Origin: UBA1563 sp041671545
Lineage (GTDB): Bacteria > Bacteroidota > Ignavibacteria > Ignavibacteriales > Ignavibacteriaceae
Reading direction: 5' to 3'
Length of the DNA: 64,000 nucleotides
NCBI GenBank assembly: GCA_041671545.1
Contig: JBAZBI010000001.1
Coordinates: forward strand, 372,001 to 436,000
Of this stretch, positions 37,101-45,433 are shown piece by piece. Made by a program: the position numbers and the translations under genes. Under the pieces are notes generated by a model. It saw only the letters and a program-made list of their open reading frames with translations, had not been told where the DNA came from and did no database searches. Within the stretch, counting starts at the first letter, position 1. Every line of letters starts with the position of its first letter.

Positions 37101-37333
37101 ACCTTCAGACTTATTATGGTTCAATTTCTTATTCCATTAAAAAAGAAGAAAAGACGTTCAACATTTCTGTTAGCGGAAAAATGGAAATTCCGGATGGAGG
37201 AATTGTCTTGAAGAAATTTCCGCTCGCAAAAGCCATAAAAAAAGTTATTGTAAATGGAATTGAATTGAAGCGATTGAGTGATGAAGATATTGTAATTCGA
37301 GTACTTCCCGCCACAATTAAAATTGTCTATTAA
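34154..37333 (+). CDS. Secreted discoidin-domain protein with six-hairpin glycosidase-like region
   Basis: The 1,059-residue protein has a signal peptide (MKFKFS ... TFSQ), a first beta-sandwich (about 25-180) resembling carbohydrate-binding modules, a discoidin (F5/8 C) domain (about 190-310) and a C-terminal alpha/alpha-barrel from about 590. The barrel has YERSWIRDGSLTSSALL, WYASFQYANGKVPCVVDRRG, PENDSHGQLIYLINQYF and PHTWVGSDYISSLRSFF, like GH15/GH63-type six-hairpin enzymes, but I cannot assign a numbered family. No T9SS sorting domain or lipobox is seen, so a periplasmic location is likely. It is divergent from the LacI operon and probably shares its regulator. A terminator hairpin follows. 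Two in-frame ATGs (34154 and 34160) are possible starts. Confidence 0.8.
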   Translation: MTMKFKFSICFLFTFWIFPNTFSQQAITIDDFGKTQKWKIIASDLVEVSTSTVPGIAGDCLKLDYNFVGGSGYGGIQTHFPVAFPANYEFSFFLKGNSPNNNLEFKLLDAEGTSVWWTIYRDYSFPKDWVKIKIKQRHITKGWGPTTEMKPSRIDKLEFMISSANGGKGTLYFDSFDFTPLDSVQDNNFTPEVISPAGTTTLSKNLFDKNLKTEYSLTSKDEAGLVIDLHRTREFGGLKIDWSEEKFAKEFSLSLSDDNKNWGTVYSVKDGNRKTSFIPLPEAESRYLKLDLKKPGNGNGYSIKEIELLDLDFSSSPNNIYKAITKENPRGFFPKYFLDEASYFTVVGVNGDRKEALINEEGQIEVDKSSCSVEPFIVSDGKLDTWNDSRNSQSLEDDYLPIPIVKRTTDNLQLTIKTFADGESGSSLLNMSYQLKNISNRRQSGKIYFAIRPFQVNPSYQFLNTQGGASKIGSIAFTDGKVLIDKDKSICFLAKPDAFGATDFDHGDIVEFIGRNELPENSTVEDSHGFASAALEYRFDLAPGEEKDFYFVSPFHNSEIVLPTFSSEKERKIFVNAKLERVKKFWKEKLNVLDIKLPPKYQKWINTLRTTLAYILINRDSVGIQPGSRSYERSWIRDGSLTSSALLKLGITKEVKEFIDWYASFQYANGKVPCVVDRRGADPVPENDSHGQLIYLINQYFLFTKDTTYLRSKFNNVVQAVNYIEYLMNQRRTENYKTVDSLKVFYGLLPESISHEGYSEKPMHSYWDDFFAIKGLKDAVEIATALNEKEYLKKFISIRDEFSKNLIASLNLAIKERKINYIPGCAELGDFDATSTAIALYPCNEKRNLPQPFLDNTFNRYFGFFIKRRDDPSFNWINYTPYEIRTLGAFIYLNQPERAHALLDFFFRDQRPQGWNHWAEVVWKDPKTARFIGDMPHTWVGSDYISSLRSFFVYEDELNHSLVLGAGILPEWLDTNERISFNNLQTYYGSISYSIKKEEKTFNISVSGKMEIPDGGIVLKKFPLAKAIKKVIVNGIELKRLSDEDIVIRVLPATIKIVY

Positions 37334-37335
37334 GT

Positions 37336-37375
37336 AAAAACCGGTTCATCTGTAACCAGGAACCGGCTTTTTTCC
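37336..37375. terminator. Hairpin terminator after the discoidin protein gene
   Basis: CCGGTTC (37341-37347) pairs with GAACCGG (37360-37366); the hairpin is followed by CTTTTTT on the plus strand and flanked by AAAAA on the left. It lies between convergent genes and could also stop the minus-strand AraC-type transcript. Confidence 0.8.
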
Positions 37376-37408
37376 CTAACATTTCTCTCTTGAAATTGTC
37401 AACTTCGA

Positions 37409-38386
37409 TTATAACATTCTCTCCATATTATATCTATTCCGGTAATCGATCGGGGACATTCCCGAAATCTTTTTAAACACATCTCTGAACGCTTTGTTAT
37501 CCGTGTAACCAACATCATACATTACTTCGTTCACGGTTTTTCTTCCCGTTTCCAATTGTTTTTTTGCGGCTTCAACTTTTACCCGCTGCATATATTCAAC
37601 AACGGAATTAAACGTTGCTTTTTTAAACCTCCGCTCCAGAGTTCTTCTTCCGATGCCAAAAATATCCGACAACTGATCAACAGTAATCTTCTCTTTAAAA
37701 TTAGTTTCGATAAACTCTTGCGCTTTTTTTACCGGTTCGTCATCATGTTCTTTCAAACCTCTGAACATCATAAAAGGAGATTGACTCCCCCGCTCAATAT
37801 CTATCTGGAACATTTTTGAGCAGCGCACCGCAATTTCTCTTCCGGAGTATTTTTCAATCAAATATAAAATTAGATTTGAAGATGAAAATGCGCCACCGCT
37901 TGAATAAATACCCTTATCATCGGTTAGTATTTTATCAACTACGAGATTTACATCCGGAAAAACTATTCTAAAATAATTTGCCGCTCTCCAATGAGTCGAG
38001 CATTGTTTACCATTCAATAAACCGGTTGCAGCTAGAAGAAATGCACCAACACATAAGCTTGCTACTTCAGCTCCACTTTTATATTGTTTAATAATCCAGG
38101 GGATGAATTCCGTGTTTAGCGCTAATGCTTCTTTCAGATCTCCTTGCATAGCAGGAACAATTATCAAATCTGTTTTCTCAACATCCTTTAACAGAGTATC
38201 CATTTTAATGGAATATAAACCGTCATTTAACTGAATGGTCTTTGTCGTTCCAACCATTTGCACTTTAAATAATGGTTCATTTCCTCCGGCAATCAAAATA
38301 TCATTCACCTCTGTAAAAGCATGTCTGGGAATTTCTATACTGCTTAACCTTGCCCTTTCGGGGACTAATATTGATATAATTTTCAT
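37409..38386 (-). CDS. GlxA-type AraC-family transcriptional regulator
   Basis: The 325-residue protein fuses an N-terminal DJ-1/PfpI-like domain (VASLCVGAFLLAATGLLNGKQCSTHWRAA around 110-140) to a C-terminal AraC double helix-turn-helix (ITVDQLSDIFGIGRRTLERRFKKAT and VNEVMYDVGYTDNKAFRDVFKKISGMSPIDYR). Regulators of this layout often respond to small metabolites. It is divergent from the small-enzyme array that starts at 38504, with 117 bp between, so it is a good candidate regulator of that array (inference). Confidence 0.92.
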   Translation of the reverse strand: MKIISILVPERARLSSIEIPRHAFTEVNDILIAGGNEPLFKVQMVGTTKTIQLNDGLYSIKMDTLLKDVEKTDLIIVPAMQGDLKEALALNTEFIPWIIKQYKSGAEVASLCVGAFLLAATGLLNGKQCSTHWRAANYFRIVFPDVNLVVDKILTDDKGIYSSGGAFSSSNLILYLIEKYSGREIAVRCSKMFQIDIERGSQSPFMMFRGLKEHDDEPVKKAQEFIETNFKEKITVDQLSDIFGIGRRTLERRFKKATFNSVVEYMQRVKVEAAKKQLETGRKTVNEVMYDVGYTDNKAFRDVFKKISGMSPIDYRNRYNMERML

Positions 38387-38503
38387 GGCTCAAAACTAAT
38401 AAAACGGTTTGACGCAATCAACCCCTTACATTGTCGTATTTACACTTCATCAAACTTGATCTGCGATAGTATGTTTGCACTTAATTTTTAAGAAGGCAAG
38501 CAA

Positions 38504-38923
38504 ATGAAAAAATATTTATTGGAGCGTGATGTAACAGTATTTTGTGTTTTAGCGGATTCTTTTCCCCAGGGAATTTTGAAGGCACATCAAAAATTGCATG
38601 CGTTACTTCTTACTTCGGAATTAAGAAACTTTTATGGAGTTTCTAATGTTGATAAGAAAAAAGTCATAATCTATAAAGCCGCAGTTGAAGAACTCTATGA
38701 AGCAGAAGCTCAAAAATATGGTTGTGAGACTTACACTATCCGAAAAGGGGAATACATCAGTATGTTAATAACTGATTTTAGAAAAACACCCCAAAGCATA
38801 AGCAAAGCTTTTGAAAAACTACTCATGAATCCCAACATCGATCCGAACTGTGCATGCATTGAACAATACTTTAATGATACTGACGTAAAGTGCATGGTAA
38901 GACTGAAATCTACAAAAAAATAA
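38504..38923 (+). CDS. Small GyrI-like effector-binding-fold protein
   Basis: The 139-residue protein resembles small Bacteroidota proteins annotated as transcriptional regulators, with the pattern SFPQGILKAHQKLHALL, RNFYGVSNVD, IIYKAAVEELYEAEA and a C-terminal CACIEQYF. It has no DNA-binding domain, so it is more likely a ligand-binding or stress protein of the GyrI/SOUL-like fold. It has an AAGGCAAG ribosome-binding site and is the first gene of the plus-strand array, divergent from the GlxA-like regulator. The function is not known. Confidence 0.65.
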   Translation: MKKYLLERDVTVFCVLADSFPQGILKAHQKLHALLLTSELRNFYGVSNVDKKKVIIYKAAVEELYEAEAQKYGCETYTIRKGEYISMLITDFRKTPQSISKAFEKLLMNPNIDPNCACIEQYFNDTDVKCMVRLKSTKK

Positions 38924-38961
38924 CTGGCGAACAAAAATTTAACAAACAAGACAGAGACAAC

Positions 38962-39558
38962 ATGAGAAAATTAAAATTGCAAGTACAAATGTCGATCGAC
39001 GGATTCATTGCAGGCAACAACGGCGAAATGGACTGGATGATATGGAATTGGGATGATGAGATTAAAAAGTATGTACGTGAATTAACAGAACCGATTGACT
39101 GCATTATTATGGGGAAAAATCTTGCTATCGGTTTTATTCCTTACTGGGGAAAAGTAGCTTCAAATCCTGATGATCTGCAATATCCATTTGGTAAAAAAAT
39201 GACTGACACTCATAAAGTCGTTTTTACCAGAACACTTGACAAATCCGAATGGGATAATACCGTTTTAGCAAAGGGTGATTTGATTGAAGAAGTAAATAAT
39301 TTAAAACAACAAACCGGTAAAGACATAATCGCTTATGGCGGTGCAACATTTGTTTCCTCTTTAATTAAAGCCAGACTCATCGACGATTTTCACTTATTCA
39401 TAAATCCTACTGCACTCGGTGCCGGAATGTCGATCTTCAAAGAAATGGATGCGAAACAAAATTTTATTCTTAAAAAAACTATGGCATTCGAGTGCGGCAT
39501 CGCATTACTTCAATACGAAAAAAATAATCAATTACTTACAAATAAATCAAAGGAATAA
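38962..39558 (+). CDS. RibD-C/dihydrofolate-reductase-like protein, paralogue 1
   Basis: This 198-residue protein is the first of six paralogues here. It starts LQVQMSIDGFIAGNNGEMDW, has a central IMGKNLAIGF and ends with DIIAYGGATFVSSLIKARLIDDFHLFINPTALGAG, the pattern of the YyaP/YwjB branch of the DHFR-like fold. These are presumed NADPH-dependent reductases of unknown substrate, not true folate enzymes. The frame is open from 38890, but the ATG at 38962 gives the family N-terminus. The VOC gene follows 4 bp after the stop. Confidence 0.85.
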   Translation: MRKLKLQVQMSIDGFIAGNNGEMDWMIWNWDDEIKKYVRELTEPIDCIIMGKNLAIGFIPYWGKVASNPDDLQYPFGKKMTDTHKVVFTRTLDKSEWDNTVLAKGDLIEEVNNLKQQTGKDIIAYGGATFVSSLIKARLIDDFHLFINPTALGAGMSIFKEMDAKQNFILKKTMAFECGIALLQYEKNNQLLTNKSKE

Positions 39559-39562
39559 AAAC

Positions 39563-39985
39563 ATGAAAGCTGTGAATCCTTACTTAAACTTCAACGGAAA
39601 TACCGAAGAAGCTTTTAACTTTTATAAATCAGTTTTTGGCGGTGAGTTTACCATGCTGATGCGATTTAAAGATGTCCCTGATCAGAAAATTCCGGAAGAT
39701 GCAAAGAACCAAATTATGCACGTTGCCTTACCGCTTGGTAAAAATAATATACTGATGGGAACAGATGCGCCTGAGTCGATGGGCTTTGCTTTGACCTCCG
39801 GGAACAATGTTCACATCTCAATCCATACTGAAAGCCGTGAAGAGGCTGATAAACTATTTATCGGTTTATCTGACGGGGGAAATGTTCAAATGCCAATGGC
39901 GGATATGTTTTGGGGCGATTATTATGGCTCCTTCGCGGACAAATTCGGCGTTCAATGGATGATCTCGTTTACGAATCCTAAATAA
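39563..39985 (+). CDS. VOC/PhnB-like protein
   Basis: The 140-residue protein has the PhnB-like glyoxalase-fold pattern: VNPYLNFNGNTEEAFNFYKSVFGGEF, MHVALPLGKNNILMGTD and a C-terminal FADKFGVQWMISF. Members bind metals or small molecules, and many have no known activity. I placed the start at the ATG at 39563; the frame is open further upstream within the preceding gene. It sits 4 bp after the first reductase paralogue, so the two are probably co-translated. Confidence 0.87.
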   Translation: MKAVNPYLNFNGNTEEAFNFYKSVFGGEFTMLMRFKDVPDQKIPEDAKNQIMHVALPLGKNNILMGTDAPESMGFALTSGNNVHISIHTESREEADKLFIGLSDGGNVQMPMADMFWGDYYGSFADKFGVQWMISFTNPK

Positions 39986-40035
39986 ATTCTATTGAAAAAT
40001 TACCTGAATTGATAAACTTATTAGGAGAAATAGTT

Positions 40036-40707
40036 ATGAGTAAATTAAAAGTTTTGAGTTATAGTGTTTCAATTGACGGATTTGGAGCCGGACCAAATCA
40101 AAGCATGGACACTCCAATGGGTATAGGAGGCATGGCTTTACATGGGTGGTTTTTGCCTACGAAGACATTTCAAGTAATGCACAGTGATCTGCTTGGCGGT
40201 GGTGAGACGGAAGGCATTACCGGTATTGATGATGATTTTGCTGCTAAAGGATTTGAAAATATTGGCGCATGGATAATGGGAAGAAATATGTTTGGTCCAA
40301 TGAGAGGACTGTGGGAAGATCATTCTTGGAAAGGATGGTGGGGAGATAATCCACCCTATCATACGCCTGTTTACATTTTAACTCATCATGCCAGACCATC
40401 TATTGAAATGGAGGGGGGAACAACATTTCACTTTATCACCGATGGAATTGAATCAGCGTTAAAGATGGCAAAAGCAAATGCCAATGGAAAAGATATTCGG
40501 TTGGGAGGCGGCACTAACACAATTCGGCAATATTTGAGTTCGAGGTTATTGGACGAAATGCACATTGCTGTATCACCCGCTTTACTTGGATCTGGTGAGA
40601 GCTTATGGCGTGATATAAATTTGGTTGAACTTGGATATGAGTGCGTTGAATATGTACCTTCTGAAAAAGCGGCACATTTCGTTTTCAAACAAAATAAGAA
40701 GTTTTAA
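40036..40707 (+). CDS. RibD-C/dihydrofolate-reductase-like protein, paralogue 2 (long form)
   Basis: The 223-residue protein starts KVLSYSVSIDGFGAGPNQSMD and ends with IRLGGGTNTIRQYLSSRLLDEMHIAVSPALLGSG, the DHFR-like reductase pattern. It is about 25 residues longer than its neighbours because of an insert rich in Gly and Trp (WEDHSWKGWWGDNPPYHTP). AGGAGA lies before the ATG at 40036, which supports this start. The long form may represent a separate subfamily, acquired separately from the others (inference). Confidence 0.86.
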   Translation: MSKLKVLSYSVSIDGFGAGPNQSMDTPMGIGGMALHGWFLPTKTFQVMHSDLLGGGETEGITGIDDDFAAKGFENIGAWIMGRNMFGPMRGLWEDHSWKGWWGDNPPYHTPVYILTHHARPSIEMEGGTTFHFITDGIESALKMAKANANGKDIRLGGGTNTIRQYLSSRLLDEMHIAVSPALLGSGESLWRDINLVELGYECVEYVPSEKAAHFVFKQNKKF

Positions 40708-40771
40708 TCTGTGCATTTACGCATAAATTCGGAATCAACTGTATGTTAAACTTCACTAAAAAGGAATAAAG

Positions 40772-41161
40772 ATGAAGAAACTTAAAATTACTTTTTGGAT
40801 AACCACAGGAATAATTTTTCTTTTTGAAGGAGTAATGCCTGCTTTCACATTCCAAACGGAAATGGCTAAAGAAGGTATCCGGATCCGGCATCTTGGTTAT
40901 CCCGAATATTTTGGAAATGCGTTTGTGGTGTTTAAAGTCCTTGGAGCTTTGGCTTTAATTATTCCACAAATTCCCAGACGAATAAAGGAATGGGCGTATG
41001 CGGGATTTGCATTCGACTTTATTTTTGCAACCATTAGTCATTGGGCGGTGGATGGTTTTGGTGGACAAACAATTTTCACTATAGTATTTATCGTAATTCT
41101 TTCAATAGCATATATAACCGATTATAAAATCGCAGCTCTTCGCGAAAATGAAGCGAGATAA
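40772..41161 (+). CDS. DoxX-like small membrane protein
   Basis: The 129-residue protein has four hydrophobic helices and the DoxX-like pattern: FWITTGIIFLFEGVMPAF, HLGYPEYFGNAFVVFKVLGA and IKEWAYAGFAFDFIFATISH. DoxX-like proteins are linked to sulfur or thiol stress and quinone metabolism in some systems, but most are uncharacterised. An AAGGA box precedes the ATG. It lies between two reductase paralogues in the same direction and may be part of the same transcript. Confidence 0.82.
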   Translation: MKKLKITFWITTGIIFLFEGVMPAFTFQTEMAKEGIRIRHLGYPEYFGNAFVVFKVLGALALIIPQIPRRIKEWAYAGFAFDFIFATISHWAVDGFGGQTIFTIVFIVILSIAYITDYKIAALRENEAR

Positions 41162-41183
41162 AAACTAATTTAAAGGAGTTAAA

Positions 41184-41780
<597 letters not shown>

Positions 41781-41893
41781 ATATTCGCCGCCTTGTTGGA
41801 CCTCTGAAAGCAAGCCGGAGTGAGCTTAGTCGTAACATGAACAGCAATTGAACAGAAAGAAAGTCAACATAACTCAGATGGGAGAAAATTAAT

Positions 41894-42469
41894 ATGAGAA
41901 AGTTAAACATCTTCAATTTCATAACGCTTAACGGATATTTCGAAGGACCAAACCACGATATAAGCTGGCACAGGCACGGCGGTGCAGAAAACAAATATTC
42001 CGATGATTCGCTTAAAGCCGAAGGCGTTCTTCTCTTCGGCAGAAAAACTTATGAGATGATGTATAGTTTCTGGCCTACTCCTATGGCTGCGGAAATGTAT
42101 CCCGAAACAGCAAAGGGAATGAACAAATCAGAAAAAATTGTTTTCTCGAACTCGCTTAAAAAAGCCGAATGGAATAACACAAAAATACTCGGCGGAAATA
42201 TTGTTGAAGAGATGAAGCGTTTGAAGAAAACAAAAGGGAACGATATGACTATTCTCGGAAGCGGTAGCATCGTCTCTCTTTTTACCGATGCCGGATTGAT
42301 AGATAGTTACCAGATTATGATAGACCCTGTTGCCATTGGAAAAGGTACTCCAATATTCAAAAACATGAAGCACCAATTAGACTTGAAACTTACAGGAACA
42401 AGGACATTTAAGAGCGGCGTTGTACTGCTTAGTTATCAACCGATAAAAATAGACAGCGATATAAAATGA
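41894..42469 (+). CDS. RibD-C/dihydrofolate-reductase-like protein, paralogue 4
   Basis: The 191-residue protein begins KLNIFNFITLNGYFEGPNHD and ends with MTILGSGSIVSLFTDAGLIDSYQIMIDPVAIGKGTPIF. LLFGRKTYEMMYSFWP is the central block shared by the family. GGGAG precedes the ATG. Its stop overlaps the start of paralogue 5 as ATGA, showing translational coupling. Base composition matches the host background. Confidence 0.87.
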   Translation: MRKLNIFNFITLNGYFEGPNHDISWHRHGGAENKYSDDSLKAEGVLLFGRKTYEMMYSFWPTPMAAEMYPETAKGMNKSEKIVFSNSLKKAEWNNTKILGGNIVEEMKRLKKTKGNDMTILGSGSIVSLFTDAGLIDSYQIMIDPVAIGKGTPIFKNMKHQLDLKLTGTRTFKSGVVLLSYQPIKIDSDIK

Positions 42470-43038
42470 GTAAATTAATTTTAGTTGTTCATGTATCTCT
42501 TGATGGCTTTGTAGCGGGACAAAGAGGAGAGTTGGATGGTTTTGAAGCCGGCGAAGAAAATTTGCAATTTGTATGCAGTTTAACTGAAGAAGCGGACACA
42601 ACCTTATTCGGACGAATTTCGTACCAACTTCTGAACGATAATTGGCCAACTGCAAGAAATCGCCCAAATGCTACAAAAGGTGAAATTGCATATTCAAACT
42701 GGTACAACAACGCAAAAAAAATTGTTATTTCTAAGACGGTGGCTAAAGAGAATTCAAATAACACCACCATTGTTAGCGAGAACATTTTGGAAGAAATTAT
42801 TAAAATCAAGGAACGGGCGGAGAAGAACATATTAATTTTCGGCAGCCCAACTGTTTCTCAATTACTAATGCAACATAATTTGATAGACAGCTACTGGATA
42901 TTTGTTAACCCAATTATGTTTGGTAAGGGTATTCCGTTGTTTACTGATTTATCAAATAAAATAAAACTTAAGCTTGTAACAACAAAACAATTCTCCAATG
43001 GTGAAGTTGCACTAAATTATTTAACGGAGAGAGAGTAA
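42466..43038 (+). CDS. RibD-C/dihydrofolate-reductase-like protein, paralogue 5
   Basis: The 190-residue protein begins KLILVVHVSLDGFVAGQRGELD and ends with NILIFGSPTVSQLLMQHNLIDSYWIFVNPIMFGKG, with LFGRISYQLL in the middle. It overlaps paralogue 4 by four bases and lies one base before paralogue 6, so three reductase-like genes form a tight unit. The similarity of the three suggests tandem duplication or serial capture, followed by divergence. Confidence 0.87.
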   Translation: MSKLILVVHVSLDGFVAGQRGELDGFEAGEENLQFVCSLTEEADTTLFGRISYQLLNDNWPTARNRPNATKGEIAYSNWYNNAKKIVISKTVAKENSNNTTIVSENILEEIIKIKERAEKNILIFGSPTVSQLLMQHNLIDSYWIFVNPIMFGKGIPLFTDLSNKIKLKLVTTKQFSNGEVALNYLTERE

Positions 43039-43039
43039 A

Positions 43040-43588
43040 ATGAGAAAATTAATTTTTGCAATAAATGTAACTATTGATGGTTATGCAGATCATACTTCGG
43101 GTATTGTAGATGATGAATTGCACGGGTACTTCACTGAGTTCTTGCGAAACGTAGACATCGAGATTTTCGGACACGACACCTATAATCTGATGTATCCGTA
43201 CTGGCACGACGTTGCGATGAATCAATCGGAAACGGAAGTAACCAACGAATTTGCCCGCACGTTCGATTCGATACCCAAGATCGTCTTTTCAACGACATTG
43301 AAAAGCGTTGAGTGGAACAACACGACGCTCCTGCGCTCGAACCTTCAAGAAGAGATCGTGAAATTGAAACAACAATCCAGTAAAGGTATCTCAATAGGTA
43401 GTATTAGCATCGCTTCGCAACTTACACAGCTTGGTCTTATTGATGAGTACCACTTTGTTGTTCATCCGATTATTGCAGGCAGAGGAAAGCGTTTATTTGA
43501 AAAATTAGAAAATAGCAGTCAACTTGAACTCATAGAAACTCAAAAATTGAGGTCAGGTGTGGTCGCGCTTCATTATAAAAAAATATAG
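43040..43588 (+). CDS. RibD-C/dihydrofolate-reductase-like protein, paralogue 6
   Basis: The 182-residue protein begins KLIFAINVTIDGYADHTSG and ends with SIGSISIASQLTQLGLIDEYHFVVHPIIAGRGKRLF. The gene is a base-composition mosaic: 17 of 60 bases are G or C at 43041-43100, 31 of 60 at 43201-43260, 29 of 60 at 43321-43380 and 19 of 60 at 43501-43560. The middle therefore probably came from a different donor than the ends. It begins one base after paralogue 5. Confidence 0.87.
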   Translation: MRKLIFAINVTIDGYADHTSGIVDDELHGYFTEFLRNVDIEIFGHDTYNLMYPYWHDVAMNQSETEVTNEFARTFDSIPKIVFSTTLKSVEWNNTTLLRSNLQEEIVKLKQQSSKGISIGSISIASQLTQLGLIDEYHFVVHPIIAGRGKRLFEKLENSSQLELIETQKLRSGVVALHYKKI

Positions 43589-43596
43589 GTGATCAG

Positions 43597-44499
43597 ATGC
43601 AAAAAATAACTCCATTTTTGTGGTTCGATAATAATGCCGAAGAGGCGGTTGAGTTTTACACTTCTATTTTTGGAGACTCGAAAGAAGGCAATGCAACTCA
43701 TTACGAGGAACAAGGCGCCAAAGTATCGGGTCAACCGAAAGATTCTGTTATGACTGTTCCGTTTCAGCTCTTAGGACAAGATTTTGTTGCGTTGAACGGA
43801 GGACCGATTTTTAAAATCAATCCCGCTGTTTCATTTTTTGTGAATTGCAAAACAGAAGATGAAGTAGAAAGACTGTGGGATAAATTATCCGACGGAGGAA
43901 AAGCGTTAATGCCGTTAGACAAATACCATTTTAGTGAAAAGTATGGTTGGATTCAGGATAAATTCGGCGTCTCATGGCAATTGATTTTATCAGTTGGTGA
44001 AATAAAACAAAGCATCGTTCCATCTATGCTGTTTGTTGGTAATGTTTGCGGCAGAGCAGAAGAAGCGATTAATTTTTATACTTCTCTGTTTAACGATTCT
44101 AAAGTTCTGAGCACTTTTCGTTACGGTGCAAATCAACAACCGGACAAGGAAGGTACCATTGCATTTGCAGACTTCATACTAGATGGGCAAATATTTGCTG
44201 CTATGGATAGTGCCCATTCACATGATTTTACTTTCAATGATGCAATATCATTTGTGGTAAACTGCGAGACGCAAAAAGAAGTTGATTATTTTTGGGGAGA
44301 ACTTTCGGAAGGCGGCGCTGAGGTTCAATGCGGTTGGTTAAAAGATAAATTTGGTTTATCGTGGCAGGTTATTCCAACTGCTTTGGGCAAGTTGTTTAGC
44401 AGTACTGATCCGGAAAAGACGAAAAGAGTTATGGGAGCGATGCTGCAAATGAAAAAACTTATAATTGCGGATCTGCAGAAAGCTTACGATGGTAATTAA
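43597..44499 (+). CDS. Tandem PhnB-like/VOC protein
   Basis: The 300-residue protein contains two PhnB-like domains. The first starts TPFLWFDNNAEEAVEFYTSIFGDSK and ends KYGWIQDKFGVSWQLIL; the second starts PSMLFVGNVCGRAEEAINFYTSLFND and ends CGWLKDKFGLSWQVIP. Proteins of this type are often annotated as 3-demethylubiquinone methyltransferase-like, but that function is doubtful. The fused pair would form one VOC active-site dimer. It begins 8 bp after the last reductase paralogue. Confidence 0.85.
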   Translation: MQKITPFLWFDNNAEEAVEFYTSIFGDSKEGNATHYEEQGAKVSGQPKDSVMTVPFQLLGQDFVALNGGPIFKINPAVSFFVNCKTEDEVERLWDKLSDGGKALMPLDKYHFSEKYGWIQDKFGVSWQLILSVGEIKQSIVPSMLFVGNVCGRAEEAINFYTSLFNDSKVLSTFRYGANQQPDKEGTIAFADFILDGQIFAAMDSAHSHDFTFNDAISFVVNCETQKEVDYFWGELSEGGAEVQCGWLKDKFGLSWQVIPTALGKLFSSTDPEKTKRVMGAMLQMKKLIIADLQKAYDGN

Positions 44500-44573
44500 C
44501 GATGAGCTTCATTCTATTTATCTCGTTGTGAAATTATCGAACTATTTTTATAAAGTAAACATTATTTCCTCAA

Positions 44574-44894
44574 ATGATAACCATAGAAGAATTTAGAAAA
44601 CTTGCTTTGTCTTTTCAGGATGCAACGGAAGAACCTCACTTTGATAAAGCTTCTTTTAGAGTGAACAAGAAAATATTTGCAACGTTTGATGAAATCAATA
44701 ATCAAGCGGTTGTAAAACTTTCTCCGTTAGATCAATCGGTATTTTGTAGTTTTGATAAAGCAGTTATGTATCCGGTGAGCGGCACCTGGGGCAGACAAGG
44801 ATGGACAGTTATTGAATTAGACAAAGTAAAAAAAGAGATGCTCAAGGATGCATTAAAAACAGCTTATCATAATTTATCAGCAAAAAAGAAATAA
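44574..44894 (+). CDS. MmcQ/YjbR-family protein
   Basis: The 106-residue protein has the YjbR pattern: ITIEEFRKLALSFQDATEEPHFDKASFRVNKKIFATFD near the N-terminus and WGRQGWTVIELDKVKKEMLKDALKTAYHNL at the end. The fold is a CyaY-like double wing proposed to bind nucleic acid, with no established role. It follows the tandem VOC gene by 74 bp and precedes the SRPBCC gene in the same direction. Confidence 0.85.
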   Translation: MITIEEFRKLALSFQDATEEPHFDKASFRVNKKIFATFDEINNQAVVKLSPLDQSVFCSFDKAVMYPVSGTWGRQGWTVIELDKVKKEMLKDALKTAYHNLSAKKK

Positions 44895-44923
44895 GAATTA
44901 GAGATAAAGCGAGAAATAATTTT

Positions 44924-45394
44924 ATGACAAACGAAAACAATACAAACTTCGCAAAAGCTGAGATGCTAATCCGAAAACCTGTTTCAGAAGTCTTTGAAGC
45001 TTTTACAAATCCGGCAATCACAACAAAATTTTGGTTTACAAAAAGCACCGGGGAATTGGTAGTCGGTAAAAAAGTTGAATGGGCCTGGGAAATGTACAAC
45101 CATACTGTTCCGGTTTTGGTTAAGTCCGTCGATGTAAACAAAAAAATAACGATCGAATGGGGAAATTACGACGAACGCATTGAAGTAGAATGGACGTTCA
45201 AATCAGTAAATGATAACTCAACTTTCGTGAGTATTGTAAACAAAGGATTTATCGGCGACACAACACAACTCATATCTCAAATCCGCGATTCAACTGAAGG
45301 TTTTACAATGGTGTTAGCAGGTTTGAAAGCTTACCTTGAACATGGCCTTCAACTGAATTTAATTGCAGATCGATTCCCGAAAGGAATTGTATAA
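44924..45394 (+). CDS. SRPBCC (AHSA1/START-like) domain protein
   Basis: The 156-residue protein shows the Bet v 1-like pattern MLIRKPVSEVFEAFTNPAITTKFWF near the N-terminus, KVEWAWEMYNHTVPV and ITIEWGNYDERIEVEW in the sheet, and a long C-terminal helix (TEGFTMVLAGLKAYLEHGLQ). The fold makes a hydrophobic pocket for a small ligand. These proteins are common in clusters with VOC and DUF1801 genes, as here; the ligand is unknown. Confidence 0.87.
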   Translation: MTNENNTNFAKAEMLIRKPVSEVFEAFTNPAITTKFWFTKSTGELVVGKKVEWAWEMYNHTVPVLVKSVDVNKKITIEWGNYDERIEVEWTFKSVNDNSTFVSIVNKGFIGDTTQLISQIRDSTEGFTMVLAGLKAYLEHGLQLNLIADRFPKGIV

Positions 45395-45433
45395 CGAATT
45401 ACCAATTCAAAAATAATTGCGAGTAAAAATAAT

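Noticed and set aside
34154..37333. 1,2-beta-oligoglucan phosphorylase, suggested by similar length
   Set aside because: It has a signal peptide, carbohydrate-binding and discoidin domains and lacks the GH94 GDWNDG block.
43597..44499. 3-demethylubiquinone-9 3-methyltransferase
   Set aside because: This is a common annotation of PhnB-like proteins, but there is no SAM-binding motif; the fold is VOC.
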